DNA of 6,041 nt from Eubacteriales bacterium (GCA_028702415.1 JAQVOT010000072.1:1-6041), one strand, 5' to 3'; positions 1-6,008 are shown, numbered from the stretch's first letter. Notes: generated by a model not told the origin, from the sequence alone. A program made the numbers and translations.

Positions 1-645
1 CTGTTCCAGAAGAACCTTGTCTGCCTTTTCAATGTCAAACACCTTTCTCACCAGGGAGAAGCCGTTTGAGTGAACGCCACTTGATGGCAAGGCGATAATC
101 ACATCTCCCGCAGCCACATTTCTCTTGTCAAGCATCCTGCTTCTGTCCACCATTCCAACAGCGAACCCCGCCAGGTCATACTCATCTTCAGGATAAAATC
201 CCGGCATCTCTGCTGTTTCACCGCCGATCAATGCCGCTCCCGACTGAACACAGCCTTCAGCAACACCCTTCACGATTTCTGCGATTCTCTCCGGATGGTT
301 CTTCCCGCAGGCTATGTAGTCAAGGAAAAACATCGGCCTCGCTCCGCAGCAGATAATATCGTTAACACACATTGCAACGCAGTCGATTCCGATGGTATCG
401 TGCCTGTCCAGTTGGAAAGCAAGCTTCAGTTTGGTTCCGACTCCGTCTGTTCCGCTTACCAGAACCGGCTGACTTATGCCCTTCATGTCCGGAGCGAAAA
501 GCCCTCCGAAACCGCCAACATCTGACATAACTCCTTCAATATTTGTCCTGGCAACATGCTCCTTCATGAGCTGCACGGCCTTGTAACCCGCCGTAATATC
601 CACTCCGGATGCTGCATATGCATCAGATTTAGAATTCGTGTTCAT
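1..645 (-). CDS. purM: Phosphoribosylformylglycinamidine cyclo-ligase (AIR synthetase), N-terminal part, truncated by window edge
   Basis: PurM is the cytosolic ATP-dependent enzyme that closes the imidazole ring, converting FGAM to AIR. The 215 codons read here from ATG at 643-645 carry the family marks in order: [11 protein letters not shown] (residues 14-24), the glycine-rich GTDGVGTKL (65-73), CVNDI (93-97), [11 protein letters not shown] (141-151) and [13 protein letters not shown] (188-200). The frame is still open at base 1; PurM is usually about 345 residues, so roughly the last third lies off the window. The start is chosen because the conserved block begins soon after it and because it lies only 3 bases after the purF stop, which suggests translational coupling. 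The ribosome binding site is weak (GGAAA inside the end of purF). The identification is from recalled family motifs and is secure. Confidence 0.96.
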   Translation of the reverse strand, partial: MNTNSKSDAYAASGVDITAGYKAVQLMKEHVARTNIEGVMSDVGGFGGLFAPDMKGISQPVLVSGTDGVGTKLKLAFQLDRHDTIGIDCVAMCVNDIICCGARPMFFLDYIACGKNHPERIAEIVKGVAEGCVQSGAALIGGETAEMPGFYPEDEYDLAGFAVGMVDRSRMLDKRNVAAGDVIIALPSSGVHSNGFSLVRKVFDIEKADKVLLEQ

Positions 646-648
646 CTG

Positions 649-2076
649 TTATTTTTCCTTTCCGCTCCAGCAGTAGGTGCAAACGCTGTCCTCTTCCAGC
701 CCTATCGCCTCCAGAATCCCTTCGATGTTCTGGAACTCCAGTGAGTCGAAGTGCATCTTTTTGCAAAGAGCCTTCCTTAATTCCTTGCCCCTTTCTGTTC
801 TGCCATCGCTGTATTCTTCAATATACTTTTCACCTTCTTCACCTTCCAGTTCCAGGATTGTCTCACGGGCAATCAGCTCCCTGTCTTCAGTCTGACGTGC
901 AAAACCAAGATACTTGCAGCTGTACATAATCGGAGGACATGCTGATCTCATATGAACTTCCTTTGCTCCCTTGGAATAGAGAAAATCTCCTGTTCTTTTC
1001 AACTGATTTCCCCTAACAATACTGTCGTCTACAAACAGCAGTTTCTTGCCCTCAATAAGCTTCTTGATAGGGATCAGCTTCATCTGGGCGATTCTGTTGG
1101 ACTGCTTCTGTGTTCCGGGCATAAAACTTCTTGGCCAGGTTGGAGTGTATTTTATAAATGGTCTGGCGTAGTTAACGCCGCATTCATTTGCGTATCCGAT
1201 AGCGTGGGCGATTCCCGAATCAGGAACACCGCACACATAATCGTAGTCAAATTTATTTCCTTCTTCCGCCTCGGTTCTTGCCATGATGTGACCGTTAAGG
1301 TTTCTCATGACTTCAACGTTAACATTTTCATAGCAGGAGTTGGGATATCCGAAATATGACCAGAGAAATGCACAGATGCAGTTCTTCTTCATCCGCGGCG
1401 AAAGCACCTTCACCTTTTCTGCAGTAATCTTTACTATTTCTCCCGGTCCCAGTTCATGGATCGTTTCGTAATCCAGTTTCTCATATGCGAAGGATTCAAA
1501 TGACACCGCATGACCATACCTGTTTTTCCCTATCAGCATGGGTGTCCTTCCAAACTTGTCTCTTGAAGCGATTATGCTTCCATCTTCACAGAGGACCAAA
1601 ATTGAAGCTGAACCTTCTATTGAATCCTGTGCAAATTTAAGGCCTTTTAAAAAGTCGCACTTCTGGTCTATTATGGATGCAACCAGTTCAGTATTGTTTA
1701 TTCTGCCGCCACTCATCCCTTCGAAATGTCCTCCGCTGAACGCCAGGAACTGCTTTTTTAATGTCTCATGATTGTTGATTTTGCCCACGAAACAAATGGC
1801 ATAAGTCCCAAGATTTGAGTTTATGAGGAGCGGCTGAGGGTCGGAATCGCTAATGCATCCTATACCCGCATTACCTCGCATCTCTTCAACCGCATCCTTA
1901 AACTTTGTTCTGAATGGGGAAGTCTCTATATTGTGTATCTCTCTATCAAAACCTTTTACCTCATCAAGTAGAGCCATGCCTCCGCGCCTGGTACCCAGGT
2001 GCGAGTGATAATCTGTTCCGTAGAAAACATCCTTTGTTACATCTTTCTTTGATACCGCTCCGAAATAGCCGCCCAT
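649..2076 (-). CDS. purF: Amidophosphoribosyltransferase (PurF-type) with a degenerate glutaminase site
   Basis: PurF catalyses the first committed purine step, PRPP to 5-phosphoribosylamine, normally using ammonia released from glutamine by an N-terminal Ntn-hydrolase domain. Length (475 residues) is normal. The phosphoribosyltransferase half is intact: the PRPP loop LLFVDDSIVRGNQ is at 346-358, and likely [4Fe-4S] ligands are Cys233 or Cys235, Cys387, Cys466 and Cys469. The N-terminus reads MGGYFG where active enzymes have MCGIFG, so the nucleophilic cysteine is Gly2. By my alignment from memory, the glutamine-binding Arg is Ser76 (GIGCIS), the oxyanion-hole Asn is Val97 (FVGKINN) and the Asp of the S-D-T/S-E motif is Asn128 (NNTE). 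I infer an ammonia-dependent or partner-fed enzyme; other roles are possible. I recall similar MGG-starting PurF relatives in Clostridia and Bacteroidetes, so it is probably a subfamily rather than a mutant. The start has AAAGGA six bases upstream and follows fchA by 21 bases. Confidence 0.93.
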   Translation of the reverse strand: MGGYFGAVSKKDVTKDVFYGTDYHSHLGTRRGGMALLDEVKGFDREIHNIETSPFRTKFKDAVEEMRGNAGIGCISDSDPQPLLINSNLGTYAICFVGKINNHETLKKQFLAFSGGHFEGMSGGRINNTELVASIIDQKCDFLKGLKFAQDSIEGSASILVLCEDGSIIASRDKFGRTPMLIGKNRYGHAVSFESFAYEKLDYETIHELGPGEIVKITAEKVKVLSPRMKKNCICAFLWSYFGYPNSCYENVNVEVMRNLNGHIMARTEAEEGNKFDYDYVCGVPDSGIAHAIGYANECGVNYARPFIKYTPTWPRSFMPGTQKQSNRIAQMKLIPIKKLIEGKKLLFVDDSIVRGNQLKRTGDFLYSKGAKEVHMRSACPPIMYSCKYLGFARQTEDRELIARETILELEGEEGEKYIEEYSDGRTERGKELRKALCKKMHFDSLEFQNIEGILEAIGLEEDSVCTYCWSGKEK

Positions 2077-2097
2077 TTCCTATCCTTTCTATATGAG

Positions 2098-2757
2098 TTA
2101 TATCGTATCGCCGGTTTCAATAACCGTGTTTATCAGTGTGTTTGTCGTGTAGCCAAATACCGAATCCGCCAGAGCTCCGTAATAAACGATTCTCTGTGCG
2201 CATTCGCCGTTAATCTTGTGAGCCAGATCCTTATCCTTCATCATGTTTGTGTTGATATAAATGCTGAAGCTGGCAGCCTGCATAGCAGCCTTGCAGAGAA
2301 CCGCACTGGAACCGGAGTCGGCTATTACCACCTTGTTTCCCTTTACTGCGAATTCCTGAGAGAGTTCAATTGCTCTGCCGCACTTTTTAATTATTTCCAT
2401 TGGAACAAGGCATGCCTCATAAAGAGCTTTCTGTTTGGCTTCTTTTATTTTCTCCTTTTCTTCAGGATCCTTTGACTTCATCTTGTACAGTCTGGCCAAA
2501 GGTTCGAAGTAATCTATATCCTTCTGAACCAGCCCCATGAGTTCCTCCTGGATTTTATGAATTTCCTGGATGTTCTTCTCCATTTCAGCTTCGACCGCTA
2601 TGTACTTCTTGTTACTGAGAGTCAAGGATGCAACCATTGTGGAAAGGGATGCTCCCAATGCACCTACCAGTGCCGCCACACTGCCTCCCCCTGGAATCGG
2701 TTCCGGAGTCGCCACTGCGTTTACGAATTCTCTACATGTTTTATCTAAATATGCCAT
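2098..2757 (-). CDS. fchA: Cyclodeaminase/cyclohydrolase family protein, probable methenyl-THF cyclohydrolase
   Basis: This 219-residue protein matches the stand-alone formiminotransferase-cyclodeaminase fold (FchA, about 210 residues). The signature PIPGGGSVAAL is at 20-30, followed by a helical GALGASLSTMVASLT segment (32-46), the conserved DIDYF region (80-84), and IADSGSSAVL (145-154). No formiminotransferase domain is attached. Family members either release ammonia from 5-formimino-THF or interconvert 5,10-methenyl-THF and 10-formyl-THF. Placement between purC and purF favours the second, because 10-formyl-THF is the donor for the two formyl transfers of purine synthesis. No histidine-degradation gene is near, which argues against the deaminase role. 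The start ATG follows GGAGGT by about six bases. It lies 31 bases after purC and 21 before purF, so it is co-transcribed. The family is secure; the exact reaction is inferred from context. Confidence 0.87.
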   Translation of the reverse strand: MAYLDKTCREFVNAVATPEPIPGGGSVAALVGALGASLSTMVASLTLSNKKYIAVEAEMEKNIQEIHKIQEELMGLVQKDIDYFEPLARLYKMKSKDPEEKEKIKEAKQKALYEACLVPMEIIKKCGRAIELSQEFAVKGNKVVIADSGSSAVLCKAAMQAASFSIYINTNMMKDKDLAHKINGECAQRIVYYGALADSVFGYTTNTLINTVIETGDTI

Positions 2758-2788
2758 CTCTTACCTCCGTGTCTCCTGGAACCTCACT

Positions 2789-3472
2789 TTATGCGAAAAA
2801 CAGTTCCGAAAGTTTCATCGGATCGATATGTTCTCCATCCTTGTAAACTCTCATATTCCCTGATGCGATTTCATCGATGAGCATAACCTTGCCATCTGCA
2901 TCATAACCGAATTCAAACTTGATATCATATAACACCAGACCCTTCTGAAGAAGATCTTCAGCAACGATCTGTGCGATCTTCTGAGTCATATCTTTCAGAT
3001 TCTCATACTGCTTATCCGTCATGATTCCCAGAACCACCAGCCCGTCTTTTGTTACCAGCGGATCACCCAAGGCATCGTTCTTTAGTGTTGTTTCAACATA
3101 TGCCTTAAGGTCTGCACCTTCTTCAATATATTCACCGTATCTCTTTATGAATGAACCCACTGCCTTGTGTCTGCATATAACTTCCAGACCCTTGCCGAAT
3201 ACCTTTGCCGGTTTAACTTCCATTGTGGTGTTTGCCAGATCGGCACTTACGAAGTGTGTGTTGATTCCTGCAGCATTGATCTTCTCGAAATAATATATTG
3301 ACATTCTCAGATTTACATCACCAACACCCTGGATTGTCAGCCCAACTGAGTTTTCACCGGGATCAAATACGCCATCCTTGCCCGTGCAGTCATCCTTGAA
3401 CTTCAGCATATAGTTGCCATTATCCAGTGCGAATACGTCCTTTGTCTTTCCTGTGTAAACTAATTTCCCCAT
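2789..3472 (-). CDS. purC: Phosphoribosylaminoimidazole-succinocarboxamide synthase (SAICAR synthetase)
   Basis: PurC is the cytosolic ligase that uses ATP to join CAIR and aspartate into SAICAR. The protein is 227 residues, the short single-domain bacterial form. It opens with [11 protein letters not shown] (4-14), the nucleotide-binding strand region, continues through [16 protein letters not shown] (98-113), and ends with the family signatures LYDIKFEFG (181-189) and [13 protein letters not shown] (198-210), which contribute to the metal and nucleotide site. The start is well supported by AAAGGAG seven bases upstream of ATG at 3470-3472. It lies 72 bases after purE; that gap is AT-rich and shows no terminator or extra promoter that I can defend. 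The product of PurE is the substrate here, so the gene order follows the pathway. No unusual residue is evident. Confidence 0.96.
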   Translation of the reverse strand: MGKLVYTGKTKDVFALDNGNYMLKFKDDCTGKDGVFDPGENSVGLTIQGVGDVNLRMSIYYFEKINAAGINTHFVSADLANTTMEVKPAKVFGKGLEVICRHKAVGSFIKRYGEYIEEGADLKAYVETTLKNDALGDPLVTKDGLVVLGIMTDKQYENLKDMTQKIAQIVAEDLLQKGLVLYDIKFEFGYDADGKVMLIDEIASGNMRVYKDGEHIDPMKLSELFFA

Positions 3473-3544
3473 GTGATTTCTCCTTTATATTAAAACAATA
3501 CACAAATAATATTTACATTTCTAATTTCCTGCGGTTACCATCTT

Positions 3545-4027
3545 CTATGCGTTCAGTGCAGCATCCTTATCCAAAACCTTCAGGGCTGCATTTGCACGAT
3601 CTTCCTTAAGCCTGGCTGAGAGCTCCTTATCCTCTACTGCTATAATCTGTGCTGCCAGGATTGCTGCATTTGCAGCACCGTCGATTGCCACCGTAGCAAC
3701 AGGAATTCCGGCAGGCATCTGTACCGTCGAAAGCAGTGCATCCAGGCCATCAAGAGCGGATGACTTTACAGGTACTCCGATAACCGGAAGCAATGTGTTT
3801 GCAGCCAGAGCCCCTGCCAGATGTGCAGCCTTTCCTGCCAACGCTATTATTGCTCCGAATCCGGCCTCTTCGGCTTCCTCCGCGAAGGCTTTCGCCTGCT
3901 CTGGAGTTCTGTGAGCTGAATAAATGTGAACTTCATATGGGACTCCGTACCCTTTGAGTCTTTCGATTGCTTTCTCTGCAACAGGCATGTCACTGTCTGA
4001 TCCCATTACAATTCCGACTTTTTTCAT
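3545..4027 (-). CDS. purE: N5-carboxyaminoimidazole ribonucleotide mutase, class I PurE
   Basis: PurE moves the carboxyl group that becomes purine C6, giving CAIR for PurC. The 160-residue protein has the class I layout: VGIVMGSDSDMPVAEKA (4-20) binding the ribotide phosphate, YSAHRTP with the key histidine (36-42), AGKAAHLAGALAA (64-76), then VIGVPVKSS (82-90) and STVQMPAGIPVATVAI (100-115). Class I enzymes take N5-CAIR made by PurK; no purK is visible here, and it may be elsewhere or replaced by high CO2. The frame stays open upstream to an ATG at 4187-4189, but that extension would translate the ZTP aptamer and second terminator and has no PurE-like residues. The chosen ATG at 4025-4027 has GGAGG six bases upstream and begins directly with the conserved strand. 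It is the first gene of the riboswitch-controlled operon. Confidence 0.96.
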   Translation of the reverse strand: MKKVGIVMGSDSDMPVAEKAIERLKGYGVPYEVHIYSAHRTPEQAKAFAEEAEEAGFGAIIALAGKAAHLAGALAANTLLPVIGVPVKSSALDGLDALLSTVQMPAGIPVATVAIDGAANAAILAAQIIAVEDKELSARLKEDRANAALKVLDKDAALNA

Positions 4028-4040
4028 TTCTATCCTCCAT

Positions 4041-4088
4041 AAATTAAAATAAGGCAGAGCTATACATCTTTGATGGATTGCTTCTGCC
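4041..4088 (-). terminator. Second leader terminator, probable ZTP riboswitch expression platform
   Basis: On the minus strand GGCAGA (4083-4088) pairs with TCTGCC (4053-4058). Inner support comes from a GC/GC pair (4059-4060) and a CATC/GATG tip (4072-4075 with 4065-4068). The hairpin is followed by the U-rich stretch TTATTTTAATTT (4041-4052), interrupted by A and so weaker than terminator 1. The 5' arm overlaps the TGGGCA end of the ZTP aptamer, so aptamer folding and this hairpin are mutually exclusive. That is the arrangement expected for a ZTP ON switch: ligand bound, terminator prevented. The purE ribosome binding site starts only three bases beyond the U-rich stretch, so an additional effect on translation is possible. 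Confidence 0.7.
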
Positions 4089-4164
4089 CAGACGAACGAC
4101 ATTAAAATAGGTATACCCTGCTGTTTCCCTGCGGTGCTCCGCTTCTCGTCAGTTGCAGCAGGTC
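4084..4164 (-). promoter_or_regulatory. ZTP (pfl-type) riboswitch aptamer upstream of purE
   Basis: On the minus strand, P1 is CCTGCTG (4156-4162) with CAGCAGG (4117-4123), seven Watson-Crick pairs. Next is the conserved-type AACTGACG (4147-4154), then P2 GCGG-AGCA-CCGC (4131-4142), then AGGGAAA (4124-4130), a linker of about 20 bases, and CGTCTGGGCA (4085-4094). From memory the family consensus has ACUGGCG and CGCCUGGGCA joined by long-range pairing. Here both sides changed together, GGCG to GACG and CGCC to CGTC, which preserves the pairing and strongly supports the call. The P3-type stem around the 3' motif looks weak, using wobble pairs. ZTP/ZMP signals shortage of 10-formyl-THF, and purE is a known target gene for the class, so ligand should raise purE operon expression. 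No covariance-model search was possible. Confidence 0.83.
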
Positions 4165-4174
4165 TCAAATGACT

Positions 4175-4208
4175 AAAAAACAGGCTCACAAAAAATGTGG
4201 ACCTGTTT
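4175..4208 (-). terminator. First leader terminator, expression platform of the guanine riboswitch
   Basis: Read on the minus strand, AAACAGG (4202-4208) pairs with CCTGTTT (4178-4184). An inner CACA/TGTG segment closes a T-rich loop, and TTTTTT (4175-4180) follows directly, overlapping the 3' arm. This is a good Rho-independent terminator placed between the guanine aptamer and the ZTP aptamer. Its 5' arm shares five bases (4204-4208) with a 12-base sequence that can pair upstream with the P1 strand of the guanine aptamer, so terminator and antiterminator cannot coexist. Guanine binding should favour termination. Confidence 0.82.
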
Positions 4209-4303
4209 ACTAATACAAATGAAAACTCTAACTAATAGTCACTTTTTTTTCGGCGCGTGGTAGAAACTTTCAGGCCATCATACTGAATATATATTAGTAA
4301 ACA
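4204..4303 (-). promoter_or_regulatory. 12-bp antiterminator pairing (inverted repeat 4292-4303 with 4204-4215)
   Basis: The RNA segment TGTTTACTAATA (4292-4303) is the exact reverse complement of TATTAGTAAACA (4204-4215). The first contains the 5' strand of aptamer P1 (4292-4298); the second contains the start of the terminator 5' arm. TATTAGT occurs twice, once as the true 3' strand of P1 (4231-4237) and again at 4209-4215, so two identical copies compete for one partner. Without ligand the 12-bp helix should displace the 7-bp P1 and block terminator 1. The pairing is read directly from the sequence; its function is inferred. Confidence 0.72.
4231..4298 (-). promoter_or_regulatory. Purine (guanine-class) riboswitch aptamer with atypical P3 and L2
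   Basis: On the minus strand, P1 is ACTAATA (4292-4298) with TATTAGT (4231-4237). P2 is TTCAG/CTGAA, with loop L2 ATGATGG (4275-4281) retaining the GG that pairs with CC of L3 (4252-4253). The J2/3 core AGTTTCTACC (4259-4268) is a perfect family match, and J3/1 reads GAC (4238-4240). The specificity pyrimidine is C, as in guanine/hypoxanthine binders rather than adenine binders. Odd points: P3 should be CACGCG against the bases before GAC, but only CAC/GTG pairs, leaving GCG opposite A residues in a run of eight; and L2 has TG where the known aptamers have AT. It controls the terminator at 4175-4208 and lies just downstream of the operon promoter. Altered ligand range is possible. Confidence 0.85.
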
Positions 4304-4321
4304 AATATTAAATTCGCTTTT

Positions 4322-4350
4322 ATGATACTACCTGTCCCCTGTAATGTAAA
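4322..4350 (-). promoter_or_regulatory. Probable sigma-A promoter of the purE operon
   Basis: On the minus strand TTTACA (4345-4350, five of six matches to TTGACA) is followed after exactly 17 bases by TATCAT (4322-4327, five of six matches to TATAAT). Transcription would begin near 4315, some 12 bases before the first base of the antiterminator/P1 strand at 4303, which is where a riboswitch leader should start. It lies downstream of the permease terminator, so the operon has its own promoter. The prediction is from consensus only. Confidence 0.65.
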
Positions 4351-4392
4351 GTGGAAGGAAATATATATTTTGTTTTTTATTTAAGGCAATAC

Positions 4393-4435
4393 AAAAAACA
4401 TAAAGTGGCAGAGGATTTCATTTCCTCTGCCACTT
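4393..4435 (-). terminator. Strong intrinsic terminator after the permease gene
   Basis: A perfect 13-bp stem, AAGTGGCAGAGGA (4423-4435 on the minus strand) with its complement at 4403-4415, encloses a 7-base loop. It is followed after a short TATG spacer by TTTTTT (4393-4398). It begins 24 bases after the permease stop codon and should separate permease transcription from the purine operon. The other strand lacks a T-run after the stem, so it looks one-directional. Confidence 0.93.
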
Positions 4436-4458
4436 GTTCACTCTGCTTTCTCGGGAGC

Positions 4459-5844
4459 TTATTCCTTATGAACCTGAAGCTGTTCAAGAGGAAGGCTTTC
4501 TCTTTTTACCCAGCCGATAAGTGCGATTGCTGCGAAGACGATCAGGTAGAATACGCAGGCCATTTTATGAGAAATGATTGCAGCGAATACCATGAATATT
4601 GAACCTGCAATTGCCAAAGTCGGCATAACTATCCCCTTGAACGTGTTCTTATCAGGGTTCTTTGATTCTCTTCTGATAATGTTAACGAACAAAGGAATAT
4701 ACATGGCGTATAGAGTTATGATTGGAATTTCTGATGTATCAAAACAGAAAGGTCCAAACCATGGATCTGTCAGGTTAGCCCCATAGAAGTACAGCAACCA
4801 CCAAGCTGCGATCAGCAATGCGATTATTGATCCGGATGTAGGCATGTTTGTTACAGGGTCTACCTGGCTGAACATCTTAGGGTTGTACCCTTTGCCCCTC
4901 ATTGCCAGTGAATAGAAACCTCTTACGTTTGACATTGTCAATCCATTAAGAACGCCGTAGCAGGAGAACACTATTAGTACAAATACACCTGTCCCTCCTA
5001 TTTTGCTGAACACAGTTGTAAAGGCAATCTTGGCGGCAGCCTCACCACCGGCCATCATTGTCATATTATCTACAGCACCGGAAATACCAATGTAGTAGGC
5101 GATGTAAATAAATACGATGATCAGAGTCCCCCAGAACAGCGCCAGCGGCAGGTTCTTCTTCGAATCCCTGATTTCCGAGTTAATAGATGTGGCACAAATC
5201 CAGCCTTCATACGCAAAGGCTGTTGCACAAACTGCTGTTAGCAGGGCGCTGCCTGTAGGACTTACATCCTGAGCAACGTAGTTGAAATTCTCCATAGTCA
5301 GTCCTGATCTCAGGCCAAAAATTGTACCTACAACTGCCATCAGTACCAGGGGCACAAATTTGATTACCGTAGTTGCGACCTGAACCTTACCGGCGATTAT
5401 AGGACTGAGTGCATTGTTCACAAAAGCAAGAATCAGGAAAAAGCCTGACAGCACCATGCACTGTCCACCGGTTATATCCCATCCCACAAGCACGCTAAAG
5501 TATCTCGCTGTGATCCATGCCAGAACGGAAACCAGACAAGGGTAGTAAATTGCGGCCATAAACCAGCCAACAAAATATCCGTACTTCTCGCCACACATTT
5601 CTTCAACATAGTCAACAATACCGTTGCATTTCTCATGTTTTGATGCCAGTACGCCGAATACGTATGCGCATGAAACCATGATAACACCGCCGATGAGCCA
5701 GGCCATGATCCCCAGGCCTGTTCTGCCGTCGGTGCAGAGCAGTATTTTTTCTGCCTTAAAGAATACTCCGGAACCAACGACTATGCCAACAACGGTAGAA
5801 ATGGCTGTAACAAGACCATAACGTTTTTCAAATTGATTTTGCAT
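4459..5844 (-). CDS. APC-superfamily amino-acid permease
   Basis: This 461-residue membrane protein has about 12 hydrophobic segments and a short cytoplasmic N-terminus (FEKRYGL), the layout of amino acid-polyamine-organocation transporters. The unwound TM1 motif GIVVGSGVFF lies at 20-29. TM6 carries FAYEGW (210-215), followed by the charged loop NSEIRDSKKNLPLAL (222-236), typical of LAT/YfnA-like members. No extra domain is present. It should import or exchange amino acids through the cytoplasmic membrane; the substrate cannot be read from sequence. The ATG at 5842-5844 has AGGAGG four bases upstream. It reads in the same direction as the purine genes but is separated by a strong terminator and a new promoter, so it is probably not part of that operon. 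Supply of glycine, glutamine or aspartate for purines is possible but unsupported. Confidence 0.9.
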   Translation of the reverse strand: MQNQFEKRYGLVTAISTVVGIVVGSGVFFKAEKILLCTDGRTGLGIMAWLIGGVIMVSCAYVFGVLASKHEKCNGIVDYVEEMCGEKYGYFVGWFMAAIYYPCLVSVLAWITARYFSVLVGWDITGGQCMVLSGFFLILAFVNNALSPIIAGKVQVATTVIKFVPLVLMAVVGTIFGLRSGLTMENFNYVAQDVSPTGSALLTAVCATAFAYEGWICATSINSEIRDSKKNLPLALFWGTLIIVFIYIAYYIGISGAVDNMTMMAGGEAAAKIAFTTVFSKIGGTGVFVLIVFSCYGVLNGLTMSNVRGFYSLAMRGKGYNPKMFSQVDPVTNMPTSGSIIALLIAAWWLLYFYGANLTDPWFGPFCFDTSEIPIITLYAMYIPLFVNIIRRESKNPDKNTFKGIVMPTLAIAGSIFMVFAAIISHKMACVFYLIVFAAIALIGWVKRESLPLEQLQVHKE

Positions 5845-5869
5845 AACTCCTCCTGTTTTTCATTCTAAA

Positions 5870-5886
5870 GCCCCTGATTCAGGGGC
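5870..5886 (-). other. GC-rich hairpin in the permease 5' leader
   Basis: GCCCCTG and CAGGGGC form seven perfect pairs around a 3-base loop, 25 bases before the permease start codon. On the minus strand it is followed by TTTAG, too short for a convincing terminator. It may act as an mRNA-stabilising or attenuating hairpin; no known riboswitch core is recognisable around it. Confidence 0.5.
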
Positions 5887-5907
5887 CATGAATTTCTTAC
5901 ACCCGAT

Positions 5908-5936
5908 ATTTTACTATAATCTGCTATTTACTTAAA
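5908..5936 (-). promoter_or_regulatory. Tentative promoter for the permease gene
   Basis: On the minus strand TTTAAG (5931-5936) and TAAAAT (5908-5913) are separated by 17 bases, giving a leader of roughly 55-60 bases that includes the hairpin at 5870-5886. The -35 match is poor and the region is AT-rich, so an alternative -10 such as TATAGT at 5913-5918 is equally possible. A promoter somewhere here is expected because a terminator lies just upstream. Confidence 0.35.
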
Positions 5937-5969
5937 GTACTTTCTAAAAGATATGTATTTTATTTGTGA

Positions 5970-6008
5970 CAAACAGAAAAGAGACCTCCATAATTATCTG
6001 GAGGTCCC
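5970..6008 (-). terminator. Intrinsic terminator of an off-window upstream gene
   Basis: TGGAGGTC (5983-5990 on the minus strand) pairs with GACCTCCA (5999-6006), eight pairs around an 8-base loop, and is followed by the T-rich TCTCTTTTCTGTTTG. The T-run is interrupted by C and G, so strength is moderate. The rest of the right end (6009-6041) is too short to assign to a gene. Confidence 0.68.

Noticed and set aside
952..1359. 135-codon plus-strand open frame
   Set aside because: It lies wholly antisense inside purF, has no ribosome binding site or family-like sequence, and reads as a shadow of the conserved gene.
4231..4298. Adenine or 2'-deoxyguanosine riboswitch instead of guanine
   Set aside because: The J3/1 specificity base is C rather than U, which argues against adenine, and the J2/3 core TTTCTACC is the unmodified guanine/adenine form rather than the altered core I recall for 2'-dG class I. 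The odd P3/L2 keeps some doubt.
4351..4602. 83-codon plus-strand open frame across the permease terminator
   Set aside because: It runs through both arms of the 13-bp terminator and into the antisense of the permease end, and has no recognisable ribosome binding site or domain.
5472..5777. 101-codon minus-strand open frame overlapping the permease
   Set aside because: It is an alternative frame inside the permease, which has clear APC motifs and a good start; the overlapping product looks like frame-shifted membrane-protein sequence.
5870..5886. Permease leader hairpin as an intrinsic terminator or riboswitch
   Set aside because: The run after the stem is only TTTAG and no known aptamer core could be found, so it is listed only as a hairpin.
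5915..5920. Perfect TATAAT on the plus strand
   Set aside because: No credible -35 lies 16-18 bases upstream and the plus strand downstream has only 120 bases with no gene; AT-rich chance match.
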